DNA of 64,000 bases. It comes from Zygnema cylindricum (taxonomy: Eukaryota > Streptophyta > Zygnematophyceae > Zygnematales > Zygnemataceae). The position numbers and the translations under genes are program-made. Location of the stretch: positions 1 to 64,000 of the forward strand of contig JBBHKE010002390.1 of NCBI GenBank assembly GCA_037447655.1. Direction: 5' to 3'. Positions 23,619 through 36,445 of the stretch are shown here, one piece after another (position 1 is the first letter of the stretch; every line of letters starts with the position of its first letter). The notes under the pieces were generated by a model. The model worked only from the letters and a program-made list of their open reading frames with translations, was not told the DNA's origin and ran no database searches.

Positions 23619-24920
23619 GGAAAGAGCTTCCTGAAATGTAAACAACAAGCAACAGATCAGCTTATATGTTACATATAGGTAATGTCACAATAATTCACGT
23701 TTTCTAGACTTGTCGTTGATAAAATTGTCTTTTGTTTTGATGAACAAAGTGTATAGGACACTTGGAGAAGCAGAATGTAGTTCGTTTACTCTGCTACATT
23801 GTGAAGTTAACAAGTCTAGCTGACAAAGAAAAAGAAAAGAAAATCAAGCGCAACAACTGGAAATTCATTAATTTTCCATGCGATTTTACGGACAGATGTT
23901 CTTACAAGAATGCTATAATAGATACAATTCAACAGCTGGAACTCGTTCCAAAACAGGAAAATTACACAATCTCCTTGCAATTTTACCGACAGAAGTACTT
24001 ACAAGAAAGCTCTGATAGATGGAATGCAATAGGTGGAACTTGACTTAAAACTAAGATAAAAGGAATGGCACAATGTACGGCCTGGCCATTGCTATCTTTT
24101 GCGTTGACAAACCACATATGTGAAAAGAAGGGAGAGAAGACAAAAGTATGAAATCTCTGCCAAAGTAAACGACGATGGCGTAATACAGTACAATAAGCTG
24201 CAATTTGTTTGGTGCCTAAGAATTTACTATACGAAATAAATAAACTGTATACTATATTATTTGTTAAAATGTATGAGCCTGGCGACCTGTAGGAGGAAGA
24301 AAACGTTTTAGCAGTGCGTGGGTTTCAGCTTGAAAAGCTGAAGTTAAGCAAAAAGAAATGAAGAAAACGTCGTCTTTACTTTACAATCTAAGCGTATCGA
24401 ACAGAAGCGTGTAAGTCTCGATACGATAGGAAAAAGCAAAGGGGTTTACAGATCCGATATTACTCGTCCACCATTGACCGATGTTCAGTACAATCAATGC
24501 AACGAGTTTCTTGTTTATGCGTCTTTAGTTCTTTAGTTATTGGAATTTTAGAACACATATACACCAACACTGAATTCTTTACTAATGCAATGAACGTACA
24601 GGATTGATTCTTCAGGAGATTCAGACTCACACGGAATGACTACGGACAGCTGAGCGACACGTGGTATGTTTTAAAGAATTTCAAAGGCAGACAATCACGT
24701 GAGCTACCTCTTCTCCCATTGGTTGTGGAAGATCGACAGAGTAGAAAAAAATCACGTGACGACAAAGCGTTGAGTGACGAACCCTCATTTGACATAGCTC
24801 CGTTACGCTGCGTTATTTTGACCTTCGTACTACAGATTCGACATAAGCAGTGTGCAATCATCACGTTATGTTGCGTTATGTGTCTGAAGTCAAACTGGCA
24901 TGAAATTTCTCAGCACAGTA
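23619..24920. other. Upstream region of the transporter gene
   Basis: No coding exon was recognised. The acceptor at 23631 predicts a 5' leader exon somewhere here on the minus strand, but I could not place it. A CCAAT motif on the minus strand lies near 24717-24722. Two similar 60-bp segments (ACGGACAGATGTTCTTACAAGAA.. near 23889 and ACCGACAGAAGTACTTACAAGAA.. near 23985) form a small direct repeat. Confidence 0.35.
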
Positions 24921-25535
24921 CACCGCGAATCGTAATTAGAGTAAATTACTCTAATTCGGTCGCTCGAAATTTCGACTCTATGACATCAAATAGAGTAAAT
25001 GATTCTATTTTTTTCATTATTCTAATTTAGGTAAGTTTAATTAGCGTAAAAAATTGTAATACAGGTTCTTTTTAAATAGTGTGGAGTACGGACGACGTTC
25101 GACCGTGCAAAATTGTACTTTTTTAAGTAAAAAGGTACAAACAATGATTTAATAGAATCGCGCTCGCACGTGAAATCGCACTAAACGGAAAATCAATCAC
25201 ATCGAAAAAAAGCCGTTCGCATAACTCTCGCCCGTCGACAGCATCGTCGTCAGTGTGAACATTAACTGACATTCAGCGCGACAAATAGTTCTAACGTCAT
25301 AATGACGTCAAAACTATACGGACTAACAGATTTTGTACTTATACGTAATTTAGTGTTCATAATTTCAGCGCGGGTATTTATTGCTGACATAACCCAATAT
25401 AGAGTACTTAAATAAATTAGAGTAAACTTCCTCTGTTAAAAAGTTCTATCACATAAATTAGAGTTAATTACTCTAATTGTTTTTTTTTGTTTTTTTACTC
25501 TAATTTTTTCATCACTCTAATTACGATTCGCGGTG
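24921..25535. mobile_element. TA-flanked MITE (CACCGCGAATCG family)
   Basis: The 615-bp element starts CACCGCGAATCGTAATTAG and ends CTAATTACGATTCGCGGTG, with TA on both sides. The termini are followed by AGTAAATTACTCTAATT-type subterminal repeats. It matches the element at 49323-49823 in ends and interior (GGTCGCTCGAAATTTCGACTC). No transposase is present. Its last ~55 bases are also the start of the large duplicated block. Confidence 0.85.
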
Positions 25536-26410
25536 TAGTATATGTATCCGTACAAACTATTAGAAATCGTACGCCGTCGTGAAATTTAAATATCCGTACA
25601 TGTCCAGACTAGTTTACGTGTCAGACTAATCCCATTTTTGAGCGCACGTTCCTATGCGTGCGCGTATAATTTAATTCATTTTTTGTAAAATTTTCACTTG
25701 AAAAGGTACATTTATGTACGGTCTGACAACGACCGCACACCACACTATTTATATTTTATTGTACTTTCAGTCTTTACGCTATTTTGAAGGGTACTTTAAT
25801 TAAAGTCAAGGAAAAAATAAAATCATGTATCCTATTTGAAAAAAAAAATCAAAATTTTAAGAACCCAAATTAGTGACTTTGACACTAATAACTAATAGCG
25901 ATGCGCGGTGTAGTTGGTGGGAGGCAATGATTATTTACAGCGGTTTTCAAAAGGTAGAACGACAAGAAAGCGTAAGGCCAAGGAATGCCGTCCAGCGTCC
26001 GATGTACGGTTACAAGAGATCCTTTTCGCTACAATCTAAAAATTGTACGCTGATTGTACTGTAAGGGTTGGGCTCCAATAGGCCCATTTGCGGGTCGAAA
26101 ATGCTCGTTTGAAAAATGATGGACCCATCCCATGAAGCAAATATGAAATTCGGCCATTTACAATTCGGCATGTGGCCATTACAGTACCATTCCAATTCTC
26201 TTCCCGATCTAACTTTCCATGGTACATTAGAGGCTTACCATGGCTGTACTGAGTTGTACCATGGTTGACGGAAAATTGAGAGAGGTACGGGAGAACATTA
26301 GAGATCATAGCTTTTCTTTCTTCCACATTAGACGTTTGAAATCATAGATTAACTTCATGATTCACATGTACGGTGGTTATTAAAATATGATATGATCATG
26401 AATGGTTATT

Positions 26411-26465
26411 TTGAATGTTGGGAATGTTGGGAATGTTGGGAATGTTGTTGTTTTGAATGTTGGGA
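26411..26465. repeat. GGGAATGTT tandem repeat
   Basis: TTGAATGTTGGGAATGTTGG repeats with a 10-bp period about five times and ends in a variant GTTGTTGTTTTGAATGTTGGG. The same array is found in copy B at about 38423-38477 with no length difference. Confidence 0.8.
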
Positions 26466-27747
26466 GCAGAAATGAAGAAGTACGAGCGTATGCCATAGCT
26501 AAAAAAATCAGTGTTTGCGTATATACGAGCGAAAAACCTGAGTACTAGGATAAACCAGCCCTGAAATTTATGAACAAAATGTGCAAAATTCAACTACAGT
26601 TGTACAGTTCGTAACATTTTCGCACTAAAAAATTCTAGCAGTATTGTACAGTCGACACACAAAAAGGAAACATATTTTTTAATAAAACTATGGTACTGAT
26701 AGGAAAAGTATTTGCTGCGCCAATAATACTTTGGATTTTCACACAAGAGCGTGTATCAGAAAATTTGTCAAATTTCATTATTAAAAATGGCATGGCCGAA
26801 ATTTAAATTTTGTAAAGCAGTGTAAACCACACTATAGATGGTGGGCTACCTTGGAGGCACCTTTATCAATCACAAAAATATTTGAATGGATGAAGTTCGT
26901 GTGTTAAGATGTAGGTCCTTGCCTTGGAACATGTGGGAAAAGTGACCAAAGAGAGTGGAATTTTAGTTCGACCGAAGATTCACACTGAGGTGGGCTGGGT
27001 TTTTCGAGGTTTTTTCAATAGCAAAGAAGCATTAGGAGTTTGACGTCATACATTGGGTTCAGCTGGGCAGCTTTCAGGGTTAGAACTGCGAATGTGATGA
27101 AATGAGTGAAAAAAATAACATGTAATTAAGAGATGTTTGCATAGTTTGGTCTAAATCTTTGCTACTTTGTTTGCATTCGTCGTCAAGTACTTAATAGAGA
27201 TTCATTTGTGATTAATCAGAAAAAGTTCACGCTCAAGGCTTCATTCACGTTGTGTCGCATATTTAATGTTTGCATAAATGTTTTATTTATTGGTGATTAA
27301 CTTAGAATCAGGTTTTCCTTGTGTGCACGATGCAAGGAAAAAATCGATTGCCATGGAGCTTTACGGAGTGTTTTCTAACCATAGATAGACGATGACTTTG
27401 ACTGTCACAGTGACGAAATATAGCGAAATATAGCGACAGTGATGGATATTAGTAGTGATAGATACTGATAGCGTTAGTGTATATGTGTAATGAGAGGGTC
27501 AGTGACACTATTAGTGGTATTGATAGTGGGATTGATAAGAACAATAGAATATTGAGGATGAAGAATTGTCCATGGAGGTTTTTTTTCATTTATTCTTTCC
27601 TAACATATCTCTTTTTCGTCTTTTGTTATCTTTTGTGTTGGCGGTCTAAAAGTGCAATCCTTAGTTTGGCTCATAAAACAGGAAGTTAAGTTCAAGTCAT
27701 CAAATACTCAAATATTATTTAGCTCTGCTTTTTCTTATTTAATTCAC

Positions 27748-27749
<2 letters not shown>

Positions 27750-27808
<59 letters not shown>

Positions 27809-27855
27809 GTATATGTATATGTATATATATATCTGTATGTATGTTACATATATAT

Positions 27856-27903
<48 letters not shown>

Positions 27904-27921
27904 ACATATATATGTGTATAT

Positions 27922-27959
<38 letters not shown>

Positions 27960-28041
27960 GTATATACATACATACATATGTATATATACATATATACATA
28001 TGTATATACATACATACATATGTATATATACATAAATATAC

Positions 28042-28074
<33 letters not shown>

Positions 28075-28099
28075 CATATATGTGTGTGTGTGTTTTTTT
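27750..28099. repeat. (TA)n / TATACATA microsatellite, copy A
   Basis: About 350 bp of AT dinucleotides interrupted by TATGTA, TACATA and TATACATACATACATATG words, ending in a short TGTGTGTG run. It generates long open frames on both strands made only of Ile, Tyr, Met, Val, Thr and Cys; these are not genes. The orthologous array in copy B is about 570 bp. Confidence 0.97.
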
Positions 28100-29032
28100 T
28101 TCCTTAAATCTTTTTGGTTTTGTTTGACAAGCTTCGAGCGACATATGATCAAGCATATGATCAAATGATGGCGTATGAGAACCGAATGATAAATGTTTTT
28201 TTTTGTTCTGGTCAAAAATATTTTCAGGTTCGATTGTTGCCTGTGTTACATGCATTATTGTTGCTAATTTTGACCCTGGAATGCCATGGACACTAAATAG
28301 GGCAAGAGTCGCATTTTATTCAGGAAAAAATTGTATTCTTGTTTTTTATATCTTGAAATAAGAGTTATATGAAATGGTTGTTTAGGCTTGCAAGCTTTAT
28401 TCAAGTCCATTTTGCCCATATACGCAAGAGTTGGCATTGAGACCATTTGCAAGGTTGGCTAAAATAGGTTGGTCGTAAGAATATTCAAAAATAGAGTGGA
28501 TTACGTCATGTAGATTGGTTTAGACTGTTAATGGATCGATTGACTACCCTGGTTTTAATAAGAAAGGTGTAAATACAATAAAGATTCTGTCTTTTGTGTT
28601 TAAAAGAGGTTTTGGTGATATTTTATTTTTGTGTTTTTTATACTTCTGTGAAAAGAAAAACTCCAAAGGACAAAAGACACAAAATATATCCAAAAGATCC
28701 AAAAGATCCAAAAGATTTTGTGTGGCATCATTTTGTATCTATTTCCGTTTAGGAAACGAAATACTGAACATTTGTTTTTGTCTTTCTTTGCTTTAAACCA
28801 TGCGGAACACCATTAGATTCGAAAACCAGATGTTGTTAGGGCAAGTGACATTCGGAAGTAGAGTGGATTACCTTGGGTGAATTATTCTAGACTGCTAATG
28901 AATCAATCAACTACCCTGAAGTCAATGTTCTGCACACTCTATTTGATAATCGGTCAATGTTCTGCACACTCTATTTGAGAATCGATTACAATACAGTCTC
29001 TCTCAATAGGACAACAAAAGCATCACCGTATG

Positions 29033-30865
29033 TAAGATTTTTCGACTTGTTTTCAGTTAAGAAACAACCTTTTTCAAAGACTTGATGGCATTGAGCGTGT
29101 GGACATCCACTTAGAATATAAACATGGTTGAAAGAAAAAGTTTATCCTTTTAGCATAGTATGCGTTGATAGATATAACATAGTTTGACACTTTGATTATT
29201 TGTGTATTATGTTATAAAGTAATCAATAGTTTGGCATCCCCTACATAATGGTGTTAATAGCTTGTACCTTTCTCCCTATGGAGGATAGCAAAAATGTTTT
29301 AGTGAAGTAAGGAACGTGGCTTAATTTCAGTAATTACACTCTAAATTGGTGTTTTTTTATTCATTGTCTGTGAGAAGATACACTCTATATTGGTATGTCT
29401 TGACTCATTTTTTATGTGATGATGGTTTACAATCCATTGACTTATAATATACTACTATGTAGTTTCACACAACAGTGTGAGTTAGAAAAGTTGTCAAATT
29501 TCATTATTAAAAATGGCGAGGCCGAAATTTGAATTTTGTAAATTAATGTAAACCACACTGTTGCTGGTGGGCTACCCTCGAGGCACTTTTATCAATCACA
29601 AACAATTTTGAATGGATTAAGTTCATGTGTCCACATTGAGGTCTTCACTTTGCAATACGTGGGAAAACCAACCAGAGAAGGTATAGAGAAGGTATAGACT
29701 TGCTGATAGATTTGAAAGAGAATTTCAATTGACCGATGCTTCACACTGAGGTGGGCTTGGCTTTATGAGATTCTTATAATAGCAAAGAAGGCTTAAGAGT
29801 TTGATCTCATACATTAGATTCAATTGGACAGTTTGGTTTCAACTGCGAATGTAATGAAATGAGTGCAAAACAAAGCATATAATTAAAAGATGTTTGCCTA
29901 GTGTGGTCTAAATCTCTGCAAGTTTGTTTAAATTTGTAGTCAAAAACTTAATAGAGATTCATTTGTGATTTATCGGAAAAAGTTCACACTCAACCTTTTA
30001 TTCACGTTGTGTCGCCTTTTTAGTGTTTGCATAATTGTTTGATTTATAAATGATTAATTTACGATTGGGTTTTTCTTGTATGCAAACTCTAAAGAGGCGG
30101 CACCGCGTCAATAAGCCATGAGCGTAAACATTTTTCGATAAATCACAAATGAATCTCTATTGAGTTTTTGACAAAAAAATCAAACAAACTCGCAAATATT
30201 TAGACCAAACTATGCAAACATCTCTTAATCACATCCTTTGTTTTGCAAACATTTTATCGCATTCGCAGTTGAAACCCAAAAAAACTGTCTAACTGAATCC
30301 AATGTATAAAGTCATAGCCCACCATCAACAACCAACCATCAACAGTGTGGTTTACACTGATTTACAAAATTCAAATATTGACCTCGCCATTATTAACAAT
30401 GAAATTTGACAAATTTTGTAATCCACACTCTTGTGTGAAACTCCAAAATAGTATATTATAAGTCAATAGATTGTGAACCCACCCTCGTCATACAGAAAAT
30501 GAATAAAGACACCGATTAGAGCGTATCCTCACATAGAAAATGAATCAAGAAACACCAATATAGAGTATAATTACTAACATTAAAACACGTTCCCTACTTC
30601 ATTACAACATTTGAAAAAAGGGTACAAACTGTTGGTACAAACTGCTAACAAGCTTATGCAGAGGGCGCCAAACTATGGATTACTTTTTAACATCTTACAC
30701 AAATAATCAAGTGTTAAACAATGTAACATCTATCCACACATACCTTACAAAGAGGATAAACTTTTGCTGCCAACCAATCAGGCTTATATGCCAGGTGGAT
30801 GTCCACACGCTGCCAAAATATTATATCAAGTTTTTCTTAAGTGAAAACAAACCGAAAAATCCTAT
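29033..30865. repeat. Long inverted repeat (palindrome) in copy A
   Basis: Arm 1 (about 29033-29997) and arm 2 (about 30115-30865) are inverted copies. For example GCGTGTGGACATCCAC near 29095 answers GTGGATGTCCACACGC near 30796, and TTAATAGAGATTCATTTGTG near 29949 answers CACAAATGAATCTCTATTGA near 30147. The spacer of about 115 bp includes GAGGCGGCACCGCGTC. Arm 2 lacks about 240 bp that copy B keeps. A third copy of the inner ~550 bp lies upstream at 26755-27300. Whether this is a foldback transposon is unproven. Confidence 0.8.
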
Positions 30866-30889
30866 ATAGTCACTTATAACCACACGGCC

Positions 30890-31400
30890 TTTTATTAAAA
30901 TTATTATTACTAGCTTTATTATTGTTAAAATTATTGCCATTATTATTTCTGAAATAATTACCACTACTAGAATAAAAACTGAAATTATTACCATTACTAG
31001 TATTCTAACTGAAATTATTACTATTACATAATTATTACTGAAATTATTTCCATTACTAAAATTCTTACGTAAATTTTTACCATTACTAATAGTAAAACTG
31101 AAATTATTACCATTACTAATAGTAAAACTGAAATTATTACCATTACTAGCATTATACTTGAAATTATTACCATCATTAGTATCATTATCAAAATCATTAC
31201 CATTACTAGAATTATTACTAAAATTATTACCATTGATAAAATTATTGCTGATTTTTTTTTCAAATAACTAGTAATATTACTGAAATTGTTGCCATTACTA
31301 ATATTATTACTGAAATTATCAACATCGCTAGTAACACTATTATTGAAATTATCACCATTACTAATATTTGATAACATATTACCTTGATAACATTTGTTAG
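30890..31400. repeat. AAATTATTACCATTACTA minisatellite, copy A
   Basis: Some 18-20 imperfect units of 24-30 bp carry the core AAATTATTACCATTACTA with variable linkers such as ATAGTAAAACTG. Both strands give open frames of simple composition (Ile/Val/Met/Asn), which are repeat artefacts. Copy B has the same array at about 43385-43880. Confidence 0.9.
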
Positions 31401-31599
31401 CAAGTTCCAAGTCACCATCTTCCAAAACAATCATAGCATCCTTCCCTCCTTGTTTTATCTGCTGAAAATCGTGCCCGCCTATTTGGAAACGACAAATTTT
31501 GTGTCCCCTCCATCGCCTCCGGAAAAGATGGCGAAAGAAAAGTAGTCAAGAGTCAATCTCCTTTCAGCAATTGCATACTGATGATGTTCAATTATAGTT

Positions 31600-31886
31600 C
31601 CGTTTAAATGAAGTTAAAGTTCATTTACACTAAAAAAGAAAGTTGAACTAAAGTAAAGTTAAGCCAAATTAAAGTTAAATTAAATTGTCGTTAATGTTCA
31701 ATTATTGTTCAATAAAAGTTGAGTTAAAGTTCAGCTAAAACGAAGTTAAAAAGTTACATTAAAGTGTCATTAAAATTAAGTTGAGTTACATTAAAGTGTC
31801 GCTAAAATTAAAAGTTGAAGTTCAAGTAAAGTTCAATTAAAGTTCAATTAAAATTCAGTTGAACTTAAGTTAGATTAAACTAACAT
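31600..31886. repeat. Degenerate TTAAAGTT array
   Basis: The stretch is made of loosely repeated GTTAAAGTTCAATTAAAG-like words with no fixed period. The same kind of sequence surrounds the long-TIR elements at 44.4, 47.65, 49.2 and 53.06 kb, so it acts as their common landing sequence or is spread with them. Confidence 0.75.
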
Positions 31887-31894
31887 TAAATTAA

Positions 31895-33149
31895 GGGAAT
31901 TGATAATGACAATGACTGTTTTGGTTGCGGACAGTCACGTCATTTTGTCAAAAAACGTACGTTTGAAGTACACACAAGTACAAATAAAGCACCGTTGAGT
32001 ACAAATTTGACAGTCAATCGGTTGAACAACTTTGACTTTGAAAATATTTTTCAACCGCTTAAAATTATGCCGCGCTTGCGAACGTCGACTGTCATATTAA
32101 ATTTAGCAATTCACACGGCCGGCGAATGTTTACGGTAACAAAACTTTGGCAACCACATGTAAATACAAAGTGTTGCAGACAATCACTTTTTGTCGTTATG
32201 TAAGCTCCACGGTGAGAGAACTTAGCCGCAAAATTGAAATTTAATAGTGTAAGCGTTACATTGAACTTAGACGCAAAGTGAAATGAAACTAAAGTCTCGT
32301 ACGGAAATATTGTCGGTTTGTCGTACACATAAAATATTCCGCGGACGAAAAAATCGCGTCACACTTCGCGAACCAACATTTATTTGAAAATCGACAAGCG
32401 TGCGATTCGTACAAATGAAAACTGGTCAGCGCTCGCACCAAACCGAACCGACACAAAATTACAGTATCGAATGAAACAACACATAACTGAGGATCTGATG
32501 CGAACCGAATTAAACATTTGACGGCGCGATTTTGGCCGACGCTGATTGCCCAATATCCTAACATTTCGCTGTCGATGTAAGACTATTGATTTGTATATAG
32601 TGTGGCTTGATTTCGTCACGCGTGACGACGCGCATTTTTTTCATTTAATTTCAAATGATATGGTTCGTTTTATTATAACAGTTTATTTATTTTTGTGCGT
32701 TATAATATTTCTGTACGAAGCTTATAGTACTTCAGTTTAAAATTGTTTCGTTTCACTATGCGTCTAAGTTCAATGTAACGATTACACGATTAAATTTCAA
32801 TTTTGCGGCTGTGCTCTCAGTCTCTCACCGTGGAGCTCACATAACGACAAAAAGTGACTGGCTGCAACACTTTTTATTTACATGTGGTTGTCGCAGTTTT
32901 GTTACCGTAAACGTTCGCCGGCCGTGTGAATTGTTAAATTTATTATGACGGTCGACGTTCGCAAGCGCGGCATAATTTCAAGCGGTTGAAAAATATTTTC
33001 TAAGTCAAAGTTGTTCAACCAATTGACCATCAAATTTGTACTCAACGGTGCTTTATTTGTACCTGTGTGTACTTCAAACGTACGTTTTTTGACAAAATGA
33101 CGTAAGTGACTGTCCGCAACCAAAACAGTCACGGTCATTATCAATTCCC
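31895..33149. mobile_element. Long-TIR DNA element, intact ends
   Basis: A 1255-bp element with inverted arms of more than 330 bp. The left end is GGGAATTGATAATGACAATG, the right end CGGTCATTATCAATTCCC. Arms share GACAGTCACGTCATTTTGTC, GCACCGTTGAGTACAAATTT, CCGCGCTTGCGAACGTCGAC and GAGCTCCACGGTGAGAG. The flanking octamers TAAATTAA and TATATTTA match at 6 of 8 positions. The unpaired centre (about 32300-32560) contains no transposase. A sister element at 47653-49046 has an exact 8-bp duplication. Confidence 0.88.
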
Positions 33150-33157
33150 TATATTTA

Positions 33158-34572
33158 TATTTCCCTTTGTCAATTCTATGTTTTAGAGTGAGAGGAAGTG
33201 TTTAGTGTACTATTAGTATGATATTTTTCTTTAGTGCGGTTTTGTCTCATTCCATTGGTATTTTAGTATTTCTTCTTTTTACCAACCCTCAATATTATAA
33301 TATATATTATATAATAATAAAAATATGTCCCTTTTTTTTTCTTGGTAAAAGTATGTATGAATAAATACGAACAAATGGGGAATATATCGTTGACCCCAAA
33401 TCGATATATTTTACGACTTTGGCCCTATTGCAAAGGTAAAATTTTTGTTTTTTTTTTTTTTCCTTTATCTTTAGATGATGATTATTTTGGCAATAATAAC
33501 TTATGTTTGACGAATGTTTTTGCTGTTGGTCTTTTGCATTTTCTTTAAAAAAACAAAAAGTAATCAATTTCCTAAGAAACAATTTTTTTTTTTCCTTTTT
33601 TTCCCCTTTCCTTTGTCTTAGTGCGTGACGATCAACATTTGTATTTTTCGACATTCTTCTTGTTTTTTCCCCTTATTTCTGTTTTTCCAGTTTTTCCGCT
33701 TTTTTCGTTTTGAAGAAATAAAAAATATCTTCACAAGTTGTCACAAATCAAACAAAATTGTTTTTTGGATCTTTTTGCTTTCGGGTATTTTAGGGGTTGA
33801 GCTATACTTGTTTTTTTTTCTATTTTTCTTTCATTTTTTTGTCCTTGTTATGACCTCCATTTGTGGCTCCACGCGGACGAGAGGGAAAGATAATAGAAAA
33901 AAGAGAAGGAGAAGGGGAGAGAGAAGAAAGGAGAGAAAAAAGAGAGAGAGAGAGAGGAGAAAGGAGAGAGAAAAGAGAAAAAAAAGAGGAAAGGAGAGAG
34001 AGGTAAAAATGTTGTTTTTAGTGCGACTCTTGGCAATAATTTCGATTAATTACTTAGCCGATTCTGGCATCACGAGGAATTGAATCGTACCTACTTTGAC
34101 CCGCGATATATAGGGTACACTATTTCGGATGGGTTTGTGTGTCAACGCCCCTGCAGGTGCATTATTGTAGGCGCATAATTGTATGTGCATTACTGTAGAT
34201 GCATTATTGTAGGTTGTCAGATTAGACACGTGGCATTAATTCATTAGAAAACCACTTAGATTCTTTGCTTGCTCTTAGGCTTAAGTAGTTCATTTTTTGC
34301 AAACGTGGATTTATCATTCACCAAGGCAAGAAAAAAGACAAGGCTTTATTGGTAGGGACAGAATCGTTTAGAGTTACAATTTGTATTCATCCTACTTTAT
34401 ACAGGATTTCTAAAAACCTCCTCTACCTTGTTTTACATGTGAATGCCTATTCCTCTCTCCCTCTCCTATCATTTCTAATTCCCTGCATCCCGTGATGAAT
34501 CTGAGTTTGGATCTGAGTTTCCTTATCTAGATTGGACATCCATGGTCCCAAGTCTTCTCTTGGTTACCCAAA
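33158..34572. other. No gene; low-complexity sequence and possible copia leader
   Basis: This stretch holds AT-rich and poly-T-rich sequence, then a purine run of GA repeats at about 33885-34003. From about 34140 to 34572 is sequence immediately upstream of the copia gag start that may be untranslated leader or decayed LTR. I could not identify TG...CA ends or a primer binding site. Confidence 0.4.
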
Positions 34573-36345
34573 ATGACCGATTCCGATTTTCATGTTACAA
34601 GCCCGCACTCCAATCTCGATAAGTTTGAAGGCACGCATTACCAACTATGGAGATGCCAAGCTGAAGCAACCCTTGAAGAAAGAGGCAGTTTGGGAATCGT
34701 TACCCGAACAGAGCTGCGTATTGTTCCTTTAGATGCAAACGACATCAAAGCTGATGAGAAGAAATCAATAGCAAATGGGATACAAAAGAGATCACAGAGA
34801 AGAACACTGTGATCAGAGGTCTAGCCGATAACTAGCTTTGCAATGTCACTCGCTGTAAATCGACTGCGGAAATTTGGGATTCACTCGCGACGACTCAAAA
34901 GCTTTAAAGAATGACTGCACAAATCAAGCTGGGCAAATCACTCATGACCACTATCTAGCAAGACGATACATCGATGGAGGCCTACATCTCGCATTACACT
35001 AACTTCTTGGCTGAAGCCGACGTTGTCGGCTTCAATTTTCCCATGGACACCAAGATCACACTTCTCATGATGTCTTTGCCAATAGAGTAAAAACCTATAC
35101 TCACATGGCTTGATCGATCAGACTCCACGACTTCGAAGTGGAACAAGGTTGTTGAGGTTCTCTTAAAAGTCGAGTTCAACACTCAAATCATTTCCAATCG
35201 TGAGCTTAATTGAGAGAGCTTTGCGTTGACATCTGAAAAGGGAGATTTCCCCACAAGGAGAAAACAACACGAGAGAGTTAGAATCGAGACAAGAAGGAAA
35301 AGAATTGCTTCTACTGCGAGAAGCCTGAACATTTCATTTCTTATTTGCCGCAAATTCACCAATGACAAGCAACTTGACAAGGTTGACGAATCAAAGTTAA
35401 AAAAGGGGAAAGGAAAATGAAAGGAGATTGTTTAGTCGCAAGCCATGATGGCGTCCACCCTCTCGACCATAACAAGGACTAGATGGTAGACACCGAAGCG
35501 TCTAAACCTATGTGCTATCGTCGAGAGTGATTTTCAAATTTTAATGAAACTACTCCTTCCCGCATATACATGGGAGACAATCATACGCCACTTTGCACAA
35601 GAAAGGGAGACATCGAGATCCAAGCGTTAGTAGGTGGCAGATTGGTTTCTCGCACAATTATGAATGTGCTCTACGTTCCCATCTTTAAGCATAATCTTTA
35701 CTCAATTCCTTAAGCCGAAGACAACGTAATCATCCCAATGTGGTAGAAAGAAGGAAAGATAAAACTAGTGAGAAATGGCCTTACCATTGCGGAAAGAGAG
35801 AGAATGGCTGATCGCACATATCGGCTTAAGTGTAGGCCAAAGGCATGATCTCAAACTCTTGTAGCCCAAGCGGTTATTCAATCAGATGGAGAGAACACCT
35901 AAGAGAAAGTGGAGATAAAGGAGAACACAATTAGAAAATAATCTAGTGACAGTAAAGCATAGGCGATAAACCCACTCAGCTGATATATAACCAACTTCTT
36001 TGGCACACGCGACTAGGCTACCTTCACATCGATGGCATGTGAAAGCTAATCTCAAACAACATGGTCAACGGAATAGATCTTACCACCATGAAAGATTTGA
36101 AGGAACCTTGCCACGGTTGCGAGATGGGGAAGTCCCATCGCCTCCCATTTCCCAAATATGGAGGAACGAGGGCCACTCGCCCATTCGAGCTAATCCATTC
36201 CAACGTTTGGGGACCAACAAGGATGCCCTCATGCAGTGGGAGAAGGAACTTGGTCACCTTCATTGATGACTTATCCCGAATGACTCAAACGTACTTGCTC
36301 CGACAAAAAAGTGAAGTGTTTGAGCAATTTAAGACATTTAAAGCA
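34573..36345 (+). pseudogene. Ty1/copia gag-protease-integrase remnant
   Basis: Translation in shifting frames gives an ordered copia polyprotein. The gag start has KFEGTHYQLWRCQAEATLEE, then a gag segment with TSMEAYISHYTNFLAEA. A zinc knuckle at about 35295-35350 reads CFYCEKPEHFISY, where the final cysteine has become tyrosine. Next is a protease-side segment with YMGDNHTPL and NVLYVPIFKHNLYSI, then the GAG-pre-integrase motif LLWHTRLGYLHIDGM. Integrase follows with HGCEMGKSHRLPFP, HSNVWGPTRMPS and NLVTFIDDLSR. Stops occur within gag (near 34812 and 34832), the protease region and after LHIDGM (near 36040), plus several frameshifts. Reverse transcriptase and RNase H are absent; homology stops near 36345. 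The copy is dead. Confidence 0.92.
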
Positions 36346-36445
36346 ATGGCTAAAAAGAGAACTTGTGCGTGGCGAGAAATACAATTCATCGCAACTTCGC
36401 AACATTTCGGGTTGCGCCCAACCGAAAAGGTCAACACAATACACC

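Larger units (their letters stand above)
25480..32090. repeat. Segmental duplication, copy A
   Basis: This block is nearly identical, in the same orientation, to 37491-44585. Shared landmarks in order: the MITE tail with TACGATTCGCGGTGTAGTA, a GGGAATGTT tandem run, the TA microsatellite, a long palindrome, the ATTATTACC array, the TTAAAGTT array, and the left arm of a long-TIR element. No intact gene is present; open frames in it come from repeats. Differences from copy B include a shorter microsatellite, one deletion of about 240 bp in the second palindrome arm, and scattered substitutions. Confidence 0.92.

Noticed and set aside
27652-28255. Overlapping long open frames (60-180 codons) on both strands
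   Set aside because: They are translations of the TA/TACATA microsatellite (Ile-Tyr-Met-Cys strings) and change length with the repeat; not genes. The same applies to 39689-40483.
31024-31434. Open frame of 136 codons on the minus strand, and 43522-43931
   Set aside because: Made of the ATTATTACC minisatellite; composition is simple and no domain is present.
33625-34083. 152-codon open frame with a Lys/Arg/Glu-rich end
   Set aside because: The charged end is the GA-rich simple repeat at 33885-34003; no conserved domain.
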